From: Nocardioides sp. W7
GTDB taxonomy: Bacteria; Actinomycetota; Actinomycetes; Propionibacteriales; Nocardioidaceae
Assembly (NCBI RefSeq): GCF_022919075.1
Contig: NZ_CP095078.1
Coordinates: 3,658,001 to 3,722,000 of the forward strand
Length of the DNA stretch: 64,000 nt
Direction: 5' to 3'
Shown: one piece after another, positions 17,026 to 25,314 of the stretch
How positions within the stretch are numbered: position 1 is the stretch's first letter
Layout: every line of letters starts with the position of its first letter
Notes under the pieces: generated by a model
Database searches by the model: none
Told to the model about the DNA's origin: nothing
The model's input: the letters and a program-made list of their open reading frames with translations, nothing else
Program-made: the position numbers and the translations under genes

Positions 17026-17993
17026 GCGCCGGATCCCGCACCGAGGCCGTCACCGACGTGCTCGGGGAGCCCTACCTCGCCGAGACCCTCACCCTCGCCC
17101 CCGACGACGAGGGCGAGGTGGTCGCCACCCTGGTGCACCTCCGGGCGGCGCGTCCCACGAACCGGGCCGTCCTGCACGTCCACGGCTTCGCCGACTACTT
17201 CTTCCACACCGCGTACGCCGAGTGGTGGACCGCACGGGGCTACGACTTCTACGCCGTCGACCTGCGCAAGTACGGCCGCTCACTGCGCGATCACCAGACC
17301 CCGACGTACGTCACCGACGTGGAGGAGTACTTCGAGGAGCTCGACGAGGCCTGGCAGATCATCACCGAGCGCGACGGGCACGACCACGTCGTGATCTCCG
17401 CGCACTCCACCGGCGGGCTGACCACGTCGCTGTGGGCCGACGCGCGGCAACCCGCGGCCCTCGCCGGCATGGTGCTCAACTCCCCCTGGCTCGACTTCCA
17501 GGCCGGGCTCCTGATGCGCACCGTGGGCACCGCGGTCGTCAAGCAGCTCGGCGCGCGCCAGCCGCTGCGGGAGATCCCGCGCAAGGTGAACGGTCTCTAC
17601 GGCCGCAGCCTGCACCGCGACCACCACGGCGAGTGGGACTTCGACCTGACCTGGAAGCCGCTCGAGTCCTTCGCCGTCCGCACCGGCTGGCTGCGGGCGA
17701 TCCGGATCGGGCACGCCCGGCTGCAGCGCGGCCTGGCGGTCCCGTGCCCGGTTCTGGTGCTCTCCTCCGGCGCCTCCGCCCGCCCCGTCGAGATGGGGCC
17801 CGAGGTGCACGGCTTCGACATCGTGCTCGACGTCGCGCAGATCCGGCGCTGGTCGACGGCCGTCGGGCCGCACGTCACCTACGTGGCGGTCGCGGGCGCC
17901 CGCCACGACGTCGTACTCTCGCTGCCCGAGCCCCGAGGCAAGGTGTACGCCGAGATCGAGCGCTGGCACGCGGCGTACGTCGACCGCCTCTGA
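17022..17993 (+). CDS. Alpha/beta hydrolase (lysophospholipase-like)
   Basis: This 323-residue serine hydrolase has an HVHGFADYFFH oxyanion region near residue 48, the nucleophile in SAHSTGG near 125, and a catalytic histidine in GARHDVV near 293. The sequence resembles monoglyceride-lipase/lysophospholipase-type hydrolases. It overlaps the GDPD stop by 4 nt (ATGA) and is the last gene of the operon. Together with the GDPD it could release glycerophosphodiesters from lipids. A strong hairpin follows about 30 nt downstream. Confidence 0.8.
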   Translation: MSAGSRTEAVTDVLGEPYLAETLTLAPDDEGEVVATLVHLRAARPTNRAVLHVHGFADYFFHTAYAEWWTARGYDFYAVDLRKYGRSLRDHQTPTYVTDVEEYFEELDEAWQIITERDGHDHVVISAHSTGGLTTSLWADARQPAALAGMVLNSPWLDFQAGLLMRTVGTAVVKQLGARQPLREIPRKVNGLYGRSLHRDHHGEWDFDLTWKPLESFAVRTGWLRAIRIGHARLQRGLAVPCPVLVLSSGASARPVEMGPEVHGFDIVLDVAQIRRWSTAVGPHVTYVAVAGARHDVVLSLPEPRGKVYAEIERWHAAYVDRL

Positions 17994-18025
17994 TCCCGCT
18001 TGCCCCTCCGCCTGTCGTCGAGCTG

Positions 18026-18057
18026 GCCGAGTCGGCGCAAACTTGCGCCGACTCGGC
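18026..18057. terminator. Perfect hairpin between convergent genes
   Basis: Two 15-nt arms (18026-18040 and 18043-18057) pair perfectly around AC. The outer bases are GCCGAGTCGGC, nearly the same as the palindrome at 459-489. It separates the hydrolase gene from the convergent nitroreductase gene. Confidence 0.6.
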
Positions 18058-18076
18058 GAGGTACCCGCCGAACGGG

Positions 18077-18736
18077 TCAGAGCGGGTCGCCGGTGAAGGT
18101 CTCCCGGGTGACGAACTCGGCGACCTCCTGCCGCTTGAGCCGGGTCGGCTGCGTCACCGGCCTCCCGAGAGGTACGACGGCCGCGAGCGCGAACCGCTCC
18201 GGCACGTCGAGCAGCTCGCGCACCGCCGGCTCCTCGGCGACGGCCATGGTGGTGATCGTGCCGCCGTACCCCTCGTTGCGGGCCGCGAGGAGCACGTTCC
18301 AGACCATCGGGTACACCGAGGCTCCGGCGATCAGGCCGATCCGGTCCAGGTCCTGGTCCATCGCGGCGACCACGCCGAGATCGACGAAGAAGACGAGCAC
18401 CGCGCCGGCGGTGCGCAGCGGCTCGGTGAACGCAGCGGGGACCTTCGTCGCGGCGATCTCCTCCGGGCTCGGCGCCGGCGGCTCCAGGGGGTTCCACGGA
18501 CTCTGTCCGGCCTTGGTCTGCGCGACGTAGCGACGCACCGCGGGCTCGCTCAGCTCCGCGAGGCGCTCCCGGGTGGCGGGCTCGCGCACCACGACCACCC
18601 GGGCGCCCTGGCGGTTGCCGCCACTGGGCGCGAACCGGGCGTGGTCGAGGATCCGGTGCAGCACCTCGTCGGGGAGCGGGTCGCCGGTGAGCTTCCGGGC
18701 GGCGTGGGTCGTCCGCATCACGTCGTACAGGTCCAT
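18077..18736 (-). CDS. Nitroreductase family protein
   Basis: This 219-residue FMN-dependent oxidoreductase has the family's opening (MRTTHAARKLTGDPLPDE), the FMN-phosphate region APSGGNRQGARVVVV near residue 36, and a late GYGGTITTMA. Such enzymes use NAD(P)H and FMN to reduce nitro groups, quinones or other compounds; the natural substrate is unknown. It is divergent from a short membrane protein, with 45 nt between the two starts. A CAGCCT hexamer 7 nt upstream of the ATG may be a weak leaderless -10. Confidence 0.82.
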   Translation of the reverse strand: MDLYDVMRTTHAARKLTGDPLPDEVLHRILDHARFAPSGGNRQGARVVVVREPATRERLAELSEPAVRRYVAQTKAGQSPWNPLEPPAPSPEEIAATKVPAAFTEPLRTAGAVLVFFVDLGVVAAMDQDLDRIGLIAGASVYPMVWNVLLAARNEGYGGTITTMAVAEEPAVRELLDVPERFALAAVVPLGRPVTQPTRLKRQEVAEFVTRETFTGDPL

Positions 18737-18768
18737 GACACCGAGGCTGTCAGGCCGGTGGTGACCGC

Positions 18769-18774
18769 TAGGGT
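18769..18774 (+). promoter_or_regulatory. -10 element (TAGGGT), leaderless
   Basis: TAGGGT lies 7 nt before the ATG at 18782, so transcription probably begins at or near the start codon. Confidence 0.5.
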
Positions 18775-18781
18775 CGCGGCC

Positions 18782-19159
18782 ATGAATCCTGTGACCGGAC
18801 TTTCACTTGGCCGCATCGCCGTCGGCGCCGTCGCGCTCGCCGACCCCCAGCGCGCGGGGCGGCTCTTCCAGCTCGACCCGGCGAACAACCTCCAGCTGTC
18901 GTACGTCACGCGGCTCTTCGGCTCGCGCGAGATCGCCCTCGGCACCGCGACCCTGCTCGCGCGCGGGAAGGCTCGGCGCAACCTGGTGCTGCTCGGCGTG
19001 CTGGTCGACCTCGCCGACGCCGGCACGGGCTACCTCGGCATCCAGGAGGGCTCGGTCTCCAAGCAGACCGGCGGTGCGCTCATCGGCCCCGCCGTCGGCG
19101 CCGTCGCCGCCGGCCTGCTCGGCCTGCGCGCCAAGCCCAAGCGGCCGAAGCAGGCCTGA
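18782..19159 (+). CDS. Small membrane protein, DUF4267-like
   Basis: The 125-residue product has hydrophobic segments near residues 5-20, 45-60, 68-85 and 98-115. Its layout (LADPQRAGRLF, YVTRLFGSREIALG) resembles small DUF4267-type membrane proteins. No catalytic motif is visible and the function is unknown. The C-terminus ends in a basic tail (KPKRPKQA). The start is supported by a leaderless -10. It converges on the TauE gene with only 10 nt between stops. Confidence 0.65.
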   Translation: MNPVTGLSLGRIAVGAVALADPQRAGRLFQLDPANNLQLSYVTRLFGSREIALGTATLLARGKARRNLVLLGVLVDLADAGTGYLGIQEGSVSKQTGGALIGPAVGAVAAGLLGLRAKPKRPKQA

Positions 19160-19169
19160 GGCGCCGCCG

Positions 19170-19940
19170 TCAGAGCAGGAACGACGCCAGGGCGGCGAGG
19201 CCGACGAGGACGATGACCGTGCGGAGCACGGTCGGGTGCAACCGGCGCCCGACGGTGGCGCCGAGCTGGCCGCCGATCACGGCCCCGACCGCGATCAGCA
19301 GCACGAGCCACCAGTCGACGTCGGCGACGAAGATGAACAGCACGCCCGCGACACCGTTCACGACGGCGGCGAGGACGTTCTTGACCGCGTTGAGCCGCTG
19401 GAGGGACTCGTCGATCCCGATCCCGAGGATGCCCATCAGGATCACGCCCTGGGCGGCGCCGAAGTAGCCGCCGTACACCCCGGCGAGTGCGGTGGTCGGC
19501 CAGATCCACCACGGGTCGGGCCGGCCCCCGGCGAGCTCACCCGCCGCCTCGCGCCGAGCCGCCACCCGCCGCGAGAGCCGCGGCTGGACGACGACCAGCA
19601 CGATGCCGAGACCGATGAGCACCGGCACGATCGTCTCGAACGCGTCCGCGGGCAGCACGATCAGCAGCACCGCACCGGTCAGACCACCGATGAAGGAGCC
19701 GCTAACCAGGCGCAGCACCCGGGCCCGCTGGCCGACCAGCTCGCGCCGGTAGCCAATCGCGCCGGAGACCGAGCCGGGCGCGAGGCCAATGTTGTTGGAG
19801 ACGTTGGCGGTCACCGGCGGTACGCCGAAGGCGAGCAGGATCGGGAACGTGATCAGCGTCCCCGACCCCACCACGGCGTTGATCCCGCCGGCGGCGACGC
19901 CGGCGAGCAGGATCGTGACCGCCTCGAAGAAGGGTGGCAC
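19170..19940 (-). CDS. TauE/SafE-family sulfite exporter-like permease
   Basis: This 256-residue integral membrane protein has about eight hydrophobic segments. The repeated half-signatures of the TauE/SafE family are present: GINAVVGSGTLITFPILL in the first half and GVYGGYFGAAQGVILMG in the second. The family moves sulfite, sulfonates or other small anions out of the cell. The GTG start is 3 nt after the stop of the SPFH gene, so it is probably in one transcript with the SPFH and NfeD genes. The substrate is not known. Confidence 0.83.
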   Translation of the reverse strand: MPPFFEAVTILLAGVAAGGINAVVGSGTLITFPILLAFGVPPVTANVSNNIGLAPGSVSGAIGYRRELVGQRARVLRLVSGSFIGGLTGAVLLIVLPADAFETIVPVLIGLGIVLVVVQPRLSRRVAARREAAGELAGGRPDPWWIWPTTALAGVYGGYFGAAQGVILMGILGIGIDESLQRLNAVKNVLAAVVNGVAGVLFIFVADVDWWLVLLIAVGAVIGGQLGATVGRRLHPTVLRTVIVLVGLAALASFLL

Positions 19941-19943
19941 GCC

Positions 19944-21068
19944 TTACTGGGCCGGTGCGGCCGGCGGCGCCCCGCCAGGATCGACGTCGGGGTCCGCCGC
20001 CGTGGGCCGGGTCGGGTTCGCAGCCGATGCCGCCGCCGCGATCGCGGCCTCGACGGCCTCGTTGGCCTTCGCGACCTCGCTGTCGTCGCCCAGGCCTCCG
20101 CGCTGCGCGGGCTCCGTCGGGCCCATGTCGACCCGCTTCACCGGACCCTCGACGGTGTCGGGGATGCCCTGCAGGCTGTTCATCGTCGACCCGAGACCCT
20201 CGAGCGCGCGCCCGATCTCACTGGGCACGATCCACACCTTGTTGGCGCTGCCCTCGGCGATCTTCGGCATCATCTGGAGGTACTGGTAGGCCAGCAGCGA
20301 CTGGTCGGGGCGGCCGTCGTGGATCGCCTGGAAGACGGTCTGGATGGCCTGGCCCTCACCCTGGGCACGCAGGATCGCGGCCTCGCGGTCGGCCTGGGCG
20401 CGCAGGATCTGCGACTCGCGGTCGCCCTCGGCGGAGAGGATCGCGGACTGCTTCTGGCCCTCCGCGGTCAGGATGGAGGCCTGCCGCTGGCCCTCGGCCG
20501 TGAGTATCGCCGCCCGCTTGTCGCGGTCGGCGCGCATCTGCTTCTCCATCGTGTCCTTGATGGAGGCCGGCGGGTCGATGCTCTTGATCTCGACGCGACC
20601 GACTCGGATGCCCCACTTGCCGGTCGCCTCGTCGAGCACCCCGCGCAGCCCGGAGTTGATCGAGTCACGGCTGGTCAGGGTCTGCTCGAGGTCCATGCCG
20701 CCGACGATGTTGCGCAGCGTGGTCTGGGTGATCTGCTCGACGGCCTGGATGTAGTTGGCGATCTCGTACGTCGCCGCCACCGGGTCGATCACCTGGAAGT
20801 AGATGACGGTGTCGATGTCGACCGTCAGGTTGTCCTCGGTGATCACCGAGCTCGGCGGGAAGCTGACGACCTGCTCGCGCATGTCGATGAGGTAGCGGAC
20901 CTTGTCGATGAACGGCATCACGATGTTCAGACCGGCCGGCAGGGTCTGCTTGTACTTGCCGAACCGCTCCACGATGCCGGCGCGCGCCTGCGGCACGATC
21001 CGCACCGTCTTGGCCATCACCGTGACGAGAAACAGGAACAGCAGGCCCAACAGGATCAGATAGATCAC
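19944..21068 (-). CDS. SPFH-domain (stomatin/QmcA-like) membrane protein
   Basis: The 374-residue product begins with one N-terminal transmembrane segment (residues 1-18), followed by an SPFH domain (about 25-190) with the QARAGIVERFGKY opening. A series of AEGQ/AQADRE heptad-like repeats (about 195-250) should form a coiled coil. The last 80 residues are rich in proline and alanine. Stomatin-like proteins form oligomers in membrane microdomains and pair with NfeD proteins, as encoded here just upstream. GGAG precedes the GTG start. This is a housekeeping membrane-organisation protein. Confidence 0.88.
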   Translation of the reverse strand: MIYLILLGLLFLFLVTVMAKTVRIVPQARAGIVERFGKYKQTLPAGLNIVMPFIDKVRYLIDMREQVVSFPPSSVITEDNLTVDIDTVIYFQVIDPVAATYEIANYIQAVEQITQTTLRNIVGGMDLEQTLTSRDSINSGLRGVLDEATGKWGIRVGRVEIKSIDPPASIKDTMEKQMRADRDKRAAILTAEGQRQASILTAEGQKQSAILSAEGDRESQILRAQADREAAILRAQGEGQAIQTVFQAIHDGRPDQSLLAYQYLQMMPKIAEGSANKVWIVPSEIGRALEGLGSTMNSLQGIPDTVEGPVKRVDMGPTEPAQRGGLGDDSEVAKANEAVEAAIAAAASAANPTRPTAADPDVDPGGAPPAAPAQ

Positions 21069-21124
21069 GAGGCCGCTCCTTTCCGGGGGCTAGAGGTCAA
21101 GCAGGGGTCACGCTGGTGGTCGGG

Positions 21125-21598
21125 CTAGGGGTCGAGTCGGGGAATCGGGTGGACGTACGCCGTGGCGCCGCGGATCTCCAGCACCTCCACGGTCTCGCCG
21201 GGCTCGATCGACAGCGTGTCGTCGTAGGGCGACGCCGACCACAGCTCGCCGGCGAGCCGGACCTGACCGACCTCGAGACCGGAGATGCGCATCGTCGCGA
21301 CGCCCTGGCTGCCGACCAGCTTCGCGTGGCTCATGGTGAGCTCCGGACCGCCGTGCAGGCGCTTGATCAGCGGCGGACGCAGCAGCAGCAGGGTGGCGGC
21401 GGACGCGCCGACCGCCAGCAGGAAGGACACGACGAAGGCCGCGCCCAGGGCCGAGGAGACCATGCCGACCAGCGCGCCGACGGCGAGCATGGCGAAGACC
21501 AGGTCGAGGCTGACCAGCTCCACCACGCCGAGCGCGATCGCGGCACCCAGCCAGCCCGCCCACTGGTGGTCACCCAGCCACTGCCACAGGTCGTCCAT
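21125..21598 (-). CDS. NfeD family protein
   Basis: The 157-residue product has hydrophobic segments in the first 75 residues, followed by a C-terminal OB-fold domain with ISGLEVGQVRLAGELWSA and PGETVEVLEIRGATAYVHP, the NfeD signature. NfeD proteins act with SPFH/stomatin partners, whose gene is immediately downstream. The start has a leaderless-type TAGGGT 6 nt upstream on the reverse strand. This is the short NfeD form without the serine-protease domain. Confidence 0.87.
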   Translation of the reverse strand: MDDLWQWLGDHQWAGWLGAAIALGVVELVSLDLVFAMLAVGALVGMVSSALGAAFVVSFLLAVGASAATLLLLRPPLIKRLHGGPELTMSHAKLVGSQGVATMRISGLEVGQVRLAGELWSASPYDDTLSIEPGETVEVLEIRGATAYVHPIPRLDP

Positions 21599-21604
21599 GA
21601 CCGG

Positions 21605-21610
21605 ACCCTA
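21605..21610 (-). promoter_or_regulatory. -10 element (TAGGGT), leaderless, for nfeD-like gene
   Basis: The hexamer is 6 nt from the ATG at 21598. It overlaps the last codons of the ABC ATPase gene (ends 21608). Confidence 0.5.
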
Positions 21611-22402
21611 CCGGCGCCGGGTGCGCCGACGGGCCGCCCAGCGCCCGTCCTCGTGGCTGACCATGAGCGGCATGCCGAAGGTGGCCGAGAGGTTCGCCTC
21701 GGTCAGCACGTCCTCCAGCAGCCCGGCGGCCGTCACCCGGCCCTGGCGCAGCAGCAGCGCGTGGGTGAACCCGGGAGGGATCTCCTCCACGTGGTGGGAG
21801 ACCAGCACGGTCGCCGGGGAGTCCGGGTCGTGGGCGAGCACGGACAGGGTCGCGACGAGGTCCTCGCGACCGCCCAGGTCGAGGCCGGCGGCGGGCTCGT
21901 CGAGCAGCAGCAGCTCGGGGTCGGTCATCAGCGCCCGGGCGATCTGGACGCGCTTGCGCTCGCCCTCGCTCAGGGTGCCGAAGGTGCGGTCGGCCAGGTG
22001 GGTCACGCCCAGCTCGCGCAGCAGCCCGGTCGCGCGGCCGTGGTCGAGGTCGTCGTACTCCTCACGCCAGCGGCCGACCACGCCGTACGACGCCGAGAGG
22101 ACGACGTCCTGCACCCGCTCGGAGCGCGGGATCCGCTCGGCGAGGGCGGCGCTGGTGAGCCCGATCCGCGGCTTCAGCTCGAAAACGTCGACCAGCCCGA
22201 GGACCTCCTCGAGGATCGCGGCGACCCCCTCAGTGGGGTGCATCTGAGCGGAGGCGACCTGGAGCAGGGTGGTCTTCCCCGCGCCGTTGGGGCCGAGGAT
22301 CACCCACCGCTCGTCCTCCTCGACGGTCCAGCTGACCCGGTCGAGGAGGGTCGCCTGGCCGCGCCGGATGGTGACGTCGGCGAAGTCCAGCACGGCACTC
22401 AT
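21608..22402 (-). CDS. ABC transporter ATP-binding protein (stand-alone)
   Basis: This 264-residue single ATPase domain has Walker A GPNGAGKTT near residue 38, the signature LSEGERKRVQIARAL near 148, Walker B LLLLDEPAAGLD and an H-loop VSHHVEE. It resembles the ModF/YlmA-like soluble ABC ATPases, whose signature LSEGERKR is typical. No permease gene is adjacent, so the partner is unknown or it acts alone. The start has TAGGGT 7 nt upstream. Confidence 0.84.
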   Translation of the reverse strand: MSAVLDFADVTIRRGQATLLDRVSWTVEEDERWVILGPNGAGKTTLLQVASAQMHPTEGVAAILEEVLGLVDVFELKPRIGLTSAALAERIPRSERVQDVVLSASYGVVGRWREEYDDLDHGRATGLLRELGVTHLADRTFGTLSEGERKRVQIARALMTDPELLLLDEPAAGLDLGGREDLVATLSVLAHDPDSPATVLVSHHVEEIPPGFTHALLLRQGRVTAAGLLEDVLTEANLSATFGMPLMVSHEDGRWAARRRTRRR

Positions 22403-22409
22403 GGCCGCA

Positions 22410-22415
22410 ACCCTA
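22410..22415 (-). promoter_or_regulatory. -10 element (TAGGGT), leaderless, for ABC ATPase
   Basis: The hexamer on the reverse strand ends 7 nt before the ATG at 22402. Confidence 0.5.
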
Positions 22416-22450
22416 TCCAGGCCCGGTCACGAGCATCGGGCGGCCCGGCG

Positions 22451-22456
22451 TAGCGT
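22451..22456 (+). promoter_or_regulatory. -10 element (TAGCGT), leaderless
   Basis: The hexamer is 8 nt before the GTG at 22465 and 35 bp from the divergent -10 at 22410. Confidence 0.5.
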
Positions 22457-22464
22457 CTCCGGTC

Positions 22465-23214
22465 GTGACCGCCTCCCTCCCGGCTGCCGCCCGCCTGGCC
22501 TGGTGGGGTACGGCGTGGCTGCGTGGCCACGTGGTGCCCGACCTGGTCATCGACGCGGTCGTGGCCGACGACGCGACCCACGTCGTGGCCGCCCTGGAGA
22601 CGCTCGGGCTCGGCGGAGACGAGGCCGCAGAGTCGCTCGTCACCGGGCTCGCCCGGCTGCGGGCCGAGGGGGCCACCGGCCTCGGTGCCGCCTTCCCGGT
22701 CGAGGGCGACCCGGTCGGCCTCGGCGGCCCGCGGGCCTTCAACGACGCCGCACTGGAGGCGGGCGAGGCGGTGGTGGCCGTGGGCACCCGCATCGGGCTG
22801 GTGCCGGTGCGCGTCGGCGCGGCGATCACCTGGGTCGCCCACCGGGCCGAGCGTCGTCAGCTCCCGGACGTCGGCGAGGCCGACCGCGGACTGCGCGCGG
22901 CACTGCTCGCGACCGCCGACACCCTCGCCGACCTCGACGTCGCCCGCTGGCGGCCCGAGGTGGCGGACCGGCTGATGAACCTGCGGCACCGCGAGCCGGT
23001 GACCGCTCCCGAGGGAGTGCCGGCGCCCTGCGTCGGGCTCGCCGCCCGAGGCCTGCAGGCCATCGAGATCGTCGAGCTCGCGCTCGAGGACGACGGCGGC
23101 GCGTTGTCGGCGTCCGAGGCCGAGCAGCGACGGGCGGCCCTCAGCCCGCTGGCCCGCGCCGGACGCCGGGCGCTCGTCGCCGCCTGCTCCCCCGAGGGCT
23201 GGCCACCGCACTGA
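22465..23214 (+). CDS. Conserved actinobacterial protein of unknown function
   Basis: The 249-residue product is soluble, acidic and alanine-rich, with no signal peptide or transmembrane segment. It opens AARLAWWGTAWLRGHVVPDLVIDAV and has a predicted helical body; no catalytic motif is visible. Proteins of this kind lie next to housekeeping genes in several actinobacteria, but I know of no assigned function. The GTG is chosen because of the leaderless -10 8 nt upstream. It converges on the SnoaL-VOC gene with one base between stops. Confidence 0.65.
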   Translation: MTASLPAAARLAWWGTAWLRGHVVPDLVIDAVVADDATHVVAALETLGLGGDEAAESLVTGLARLRAEGATGLGAAFPVEGDPVGLGGPRAFNDAALEAGEAVVAVGTRIGLVPVRVGAAITWVAHRAERRQLPDVGEADRGLRAALLATADTLADLDVARWRPEVADRLMNLRHREPVTAPEGVPAPCVGLAARGLQAIEIVELALEDDGGALSASEAEQRRAALSPLARAGRRALVAACSPEGWPPH

Positions 23215-23215
23215 C

Positions 23216-23938
23216 TCAGCTGCTCGCCCACACGCCGAGCTCGGCGCCGCCGGGATCGGTGAAGTGCAGACGGCGACCGCCCGGGAAGTCGTAGGGCCCC
23301 TCGGTGACCGTGCCGCCGGCTGCCCGGATCGCCTCGGCGGTGGCGTCGAGGTCGTCGGAGAAGAGCAGCACGAGCGGCCCGCCGGACGCCGCCGGGCGGT
23401 GGGGATTGAGGCCGCCGACCTCGCCACGCCCCGACGGCGCCCGGATGCCGGCATAGTCGGGGCCGTAGTCGTTGAACTCCCAGCCGAAGGCGGCCGCGTA
23501 GAACTGCTTCGCCGCGGCTAGGTCGGTCACCCCGATCTCGACGTAGTCGATCCCGTGGTGCGGGTGCCGCTGCCCGCCGTCGGTCGCGACCGCGTCGGTC
23601 CACACCTCGACCAGCTCGGCGAGCGCTCCGTCCTCGTCGAGGGTCGCGAACGACGCGACGTAGTAGGTCGCCCGGTCGTCGGACACCCGGGCCCGGACCA
23701 CCCCGGTCGAGCCGGAGGTGATCACGTCCTCGCCGACGTAGGTCCACGGGCCGGGGTAGTCGCGGTTGAACGCGACGAAGCCGTCGCGGTCGAAGGTCTC
23801 CCCCGTGTGCACCAGGCGGGCGGAGAAGCCGGGGGCGAGCAGCGCGCTCAGGGCGTCCCAGTCTCGAGTGGCGATCGCGTCGGCGAATCGGGTCAGGGTC
23901 TCGGTGGCGTCCAGGTCGCCGGGCAGGTCATCGGGCAT
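23216..23938 (-). CDS. SnoaL-like/VOC domain fusion protein
   Basis: This 240-residue protein has two domains. Residues about 5-115 look like an NTF2/SnoaL-type domain (LTRFADAIATRDWDALSALLAPGF). Residues about 120-240 are a glyoxalase/VOC domain (YVEIGVTDLAAAKQFYAAAFGWEF and FTDPGGAELGVW). ATG at 23938 is preferred, with GGTGG 5 nt upstream; an in-frame ATG at 23950 is possible. VOC proteins of this CFP32-like type are often small-molecule binding or resistance proteins. The substrate is unknown. It is divergent from serB. Confidence 0.75.
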   Translation of the reverse strand: MPDDLPGDLDATETLTRFADAIATRDWDALSALLAPGFSARLVHTGETFDRDGFVAFNRDYPGPWTYVGEDVITSGSTGVVRARVSDDRATYYVASFATLDEDGALAELVEVWTDAVATDGGQRHPHHGIDYVEIGVTDLAAAKQFYAAAFGWEFNDYGPDYAGIRAPSGRGEVGGLNPHRPAASGGPLVLLFSDDLDATAEAIRAAGGTVTEGPYDFPGGRRLHFTDPGGAELGVWASS

Positions 23939-23983
23939 GTCCACCACCATGGACCACGGCACCGACAGTCCGCCGGACAGCGA

Positions 23984-23989
23984 TAGCCT
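23984..23989 (+). promoter_or_regulatory. -10 element (TAGCCT), short leader, for serB
   Basis: The hexamer is 9 nt before the ATG at 23999. Confidence 0.45.
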
Positions 23990-23998
23990 CGGGCCACG

Positions 23999-25216
23999 AT
24001 GGCCACCGACGCGAAGCCCGAGACCCTCCTGATCACGCTCACCGGGAAGGACCGACCGGGCGTCACCTCCGCGATCTTCGCCACGCTCGCGCGAGCCGGC
24101 GTCGAGGTGGTCGACGTCGAGCAGATCGTGCTCCGCCGCCGGCTGGTCCTCGGCGTACTGGTCACCGCCCCGCGCGACTGGAAGCGGCTGCGGACCGACA
24201 TCGAGCGGGTGGCCGAGGAGCTCGGCATGACCGTCGACGTCGACCGCGGCACCGGCGACAACCGGCCCCGACCCCACGGTCGCTCCCACGTGACGGTGAT
24301 CGGCACCCCGCTGAAGGCCTCCGCGATGTCCGCCATCGCCGGACGGATCGCGGACTCGGGCGCCAACATCGACCGGATCGAGCGGATGGCCCGCTACCCC
24401 GTCACCGCCATCGACCTGCACGTCTCCGGAGCCGATCCCGAGGCGCTGCGGGCCGTGCTCGCGGGCGAGGCGGCCCGGCAGGGCATCGACGTGGCGGTCC
24501 AGCCGGCCAACCTGCTGCGGCGCGGGATGCGGCTGATCGTCATGGACGTCGACTCGACGCTGATCCAGGGCGAGGTGATCGAGATGATCGCCGCCCACGC
24601 CGGCTGCGAGGCCGAGGTCGCCGCGATCACCGAGGCGGCGATGCGCGGCGAGCTCGACTTCGAGCAGTCGCTGCGCGAACGGGTGAGGCTGCTGGCCGGC
24701 GTACCCGCCACCGCCCTCGACGAGGTGTACGACGCCATCCTGCTCGCGCCCGGCGCCCGCACGATGGTCCGCACCCTGCGGCGGCTCGGCTACCGGTTCG
24801 CGATCGTCTCGGGCGGCTTCACCCAGATCACCGACCGGCTCGCCGCCGAACTCGGCATCCACTTCTCCCGCGCCAACGAGCTGGAGATCGTCGACGGGGT
24901 ACTCACCGGCGGCATCGTCGGCGACGTCGTGGACCGGTCCGGCAAGGCCCGCGCATTGAGGGAGTTCGCGGCCGAGGTGGGGGTCAGCGAGGCCGCCACG
25001 ATCGCCATCGGCGACGGTGCCAACGACCTCGACATGCTCAACGCGGCCGGTCTCGGGATCGCCTACAACGCCAAGCCGCTGGTCCGCGACGCCGCCGACA
25101 CCTCGGTGAACGTGCCGTACCTCGACGCGATCCTGTACCTGCTCGGCATCTCGCGTGAGGAGATCGAGGCCGCCGACGCCGAGGCCGGCTACGTCACCCC
25201 GGCTCCCCCGGTCTGA
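23999..25216 (+). CDS. serB: Phosphoserine phosphatase with N-terminal ACT domains
   Basis: The 405-residue product has tandem ACT-type domains (about 8-80 and 97-170) and a C-terminal HAD phosphatase. HAD motif I is VMDVDSTLIQGE near residue 181, motif II is VSGGFT near 270, the lysine is in VDRSGKA near 314, and motif IV is IGDGANDLDML near 338. It makes L-serine from phosphoserine in the last step of serine synthesis. The ACT domains suggest feedback control by an amino acid. The stop is followed by a strong stem-loop and then a diverged second copy of the gene's own 3' end. Confidence 0.92.
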   Translation: MATDAKPETLLITLTGKDRPGVTSAIFATLARAGVEVVDVEQIVLRRRLVLGVLVTAPRDWKRLRTDIERVAEELGMTVDVDRGTGDNRPRPHGRSHVTVIGTPLKASAMSAIAGRIADSGANIDRIERMARYPVTAIDLHVSGADPEALRAVLAGEAARQGIDVAVQPANLLRRGMRLIVMDVDSTLIQGEVIEMIAAHAGCEAEVAAITEAAMRGELDFEQSLRERVRLLAGVPATALDEVYDAILLAPGARTMVRTLRRLGYRFAIVSGGFTQITDRLAAELGIHFSRANELEIVDGVLTGGIVGDVVDRSGKARALREFAAEVGVSEAATIAIGDGANDLDMLNAAGLGIAYNAKPLVRDAADTSVNVPYLDAILYLLGISREEIEAADAEAGYVTPAPPV

Positions 25217-25235
25217 GCGACGGCCCGGCCGCTGC

Positions 25236-25303
25236 CGTTGCCGTTTGGTCACCAACGACAGCTGGACAGCCTCTCGACTGCGGTTGGTGACCAAACGGCA
25301 ACG
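25236..25303. terminator. 21-bp perfect stem-loop after serB
   Basis: Arms 25236-25256 and 25283-25303 pair perfectly over 21 bp with a 26-nt loop. Each arm contains its own small palindrome (TTGGTCACCAA or TTGGTGACCAA). It lies 20 nt after the serB stop. It can act as the serB terminator, but it is longer than most terminators and may be a mobile palindromic element. Confidence 0.55.
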
Positions 25304-25314
25304 ACCCCCGCCGC

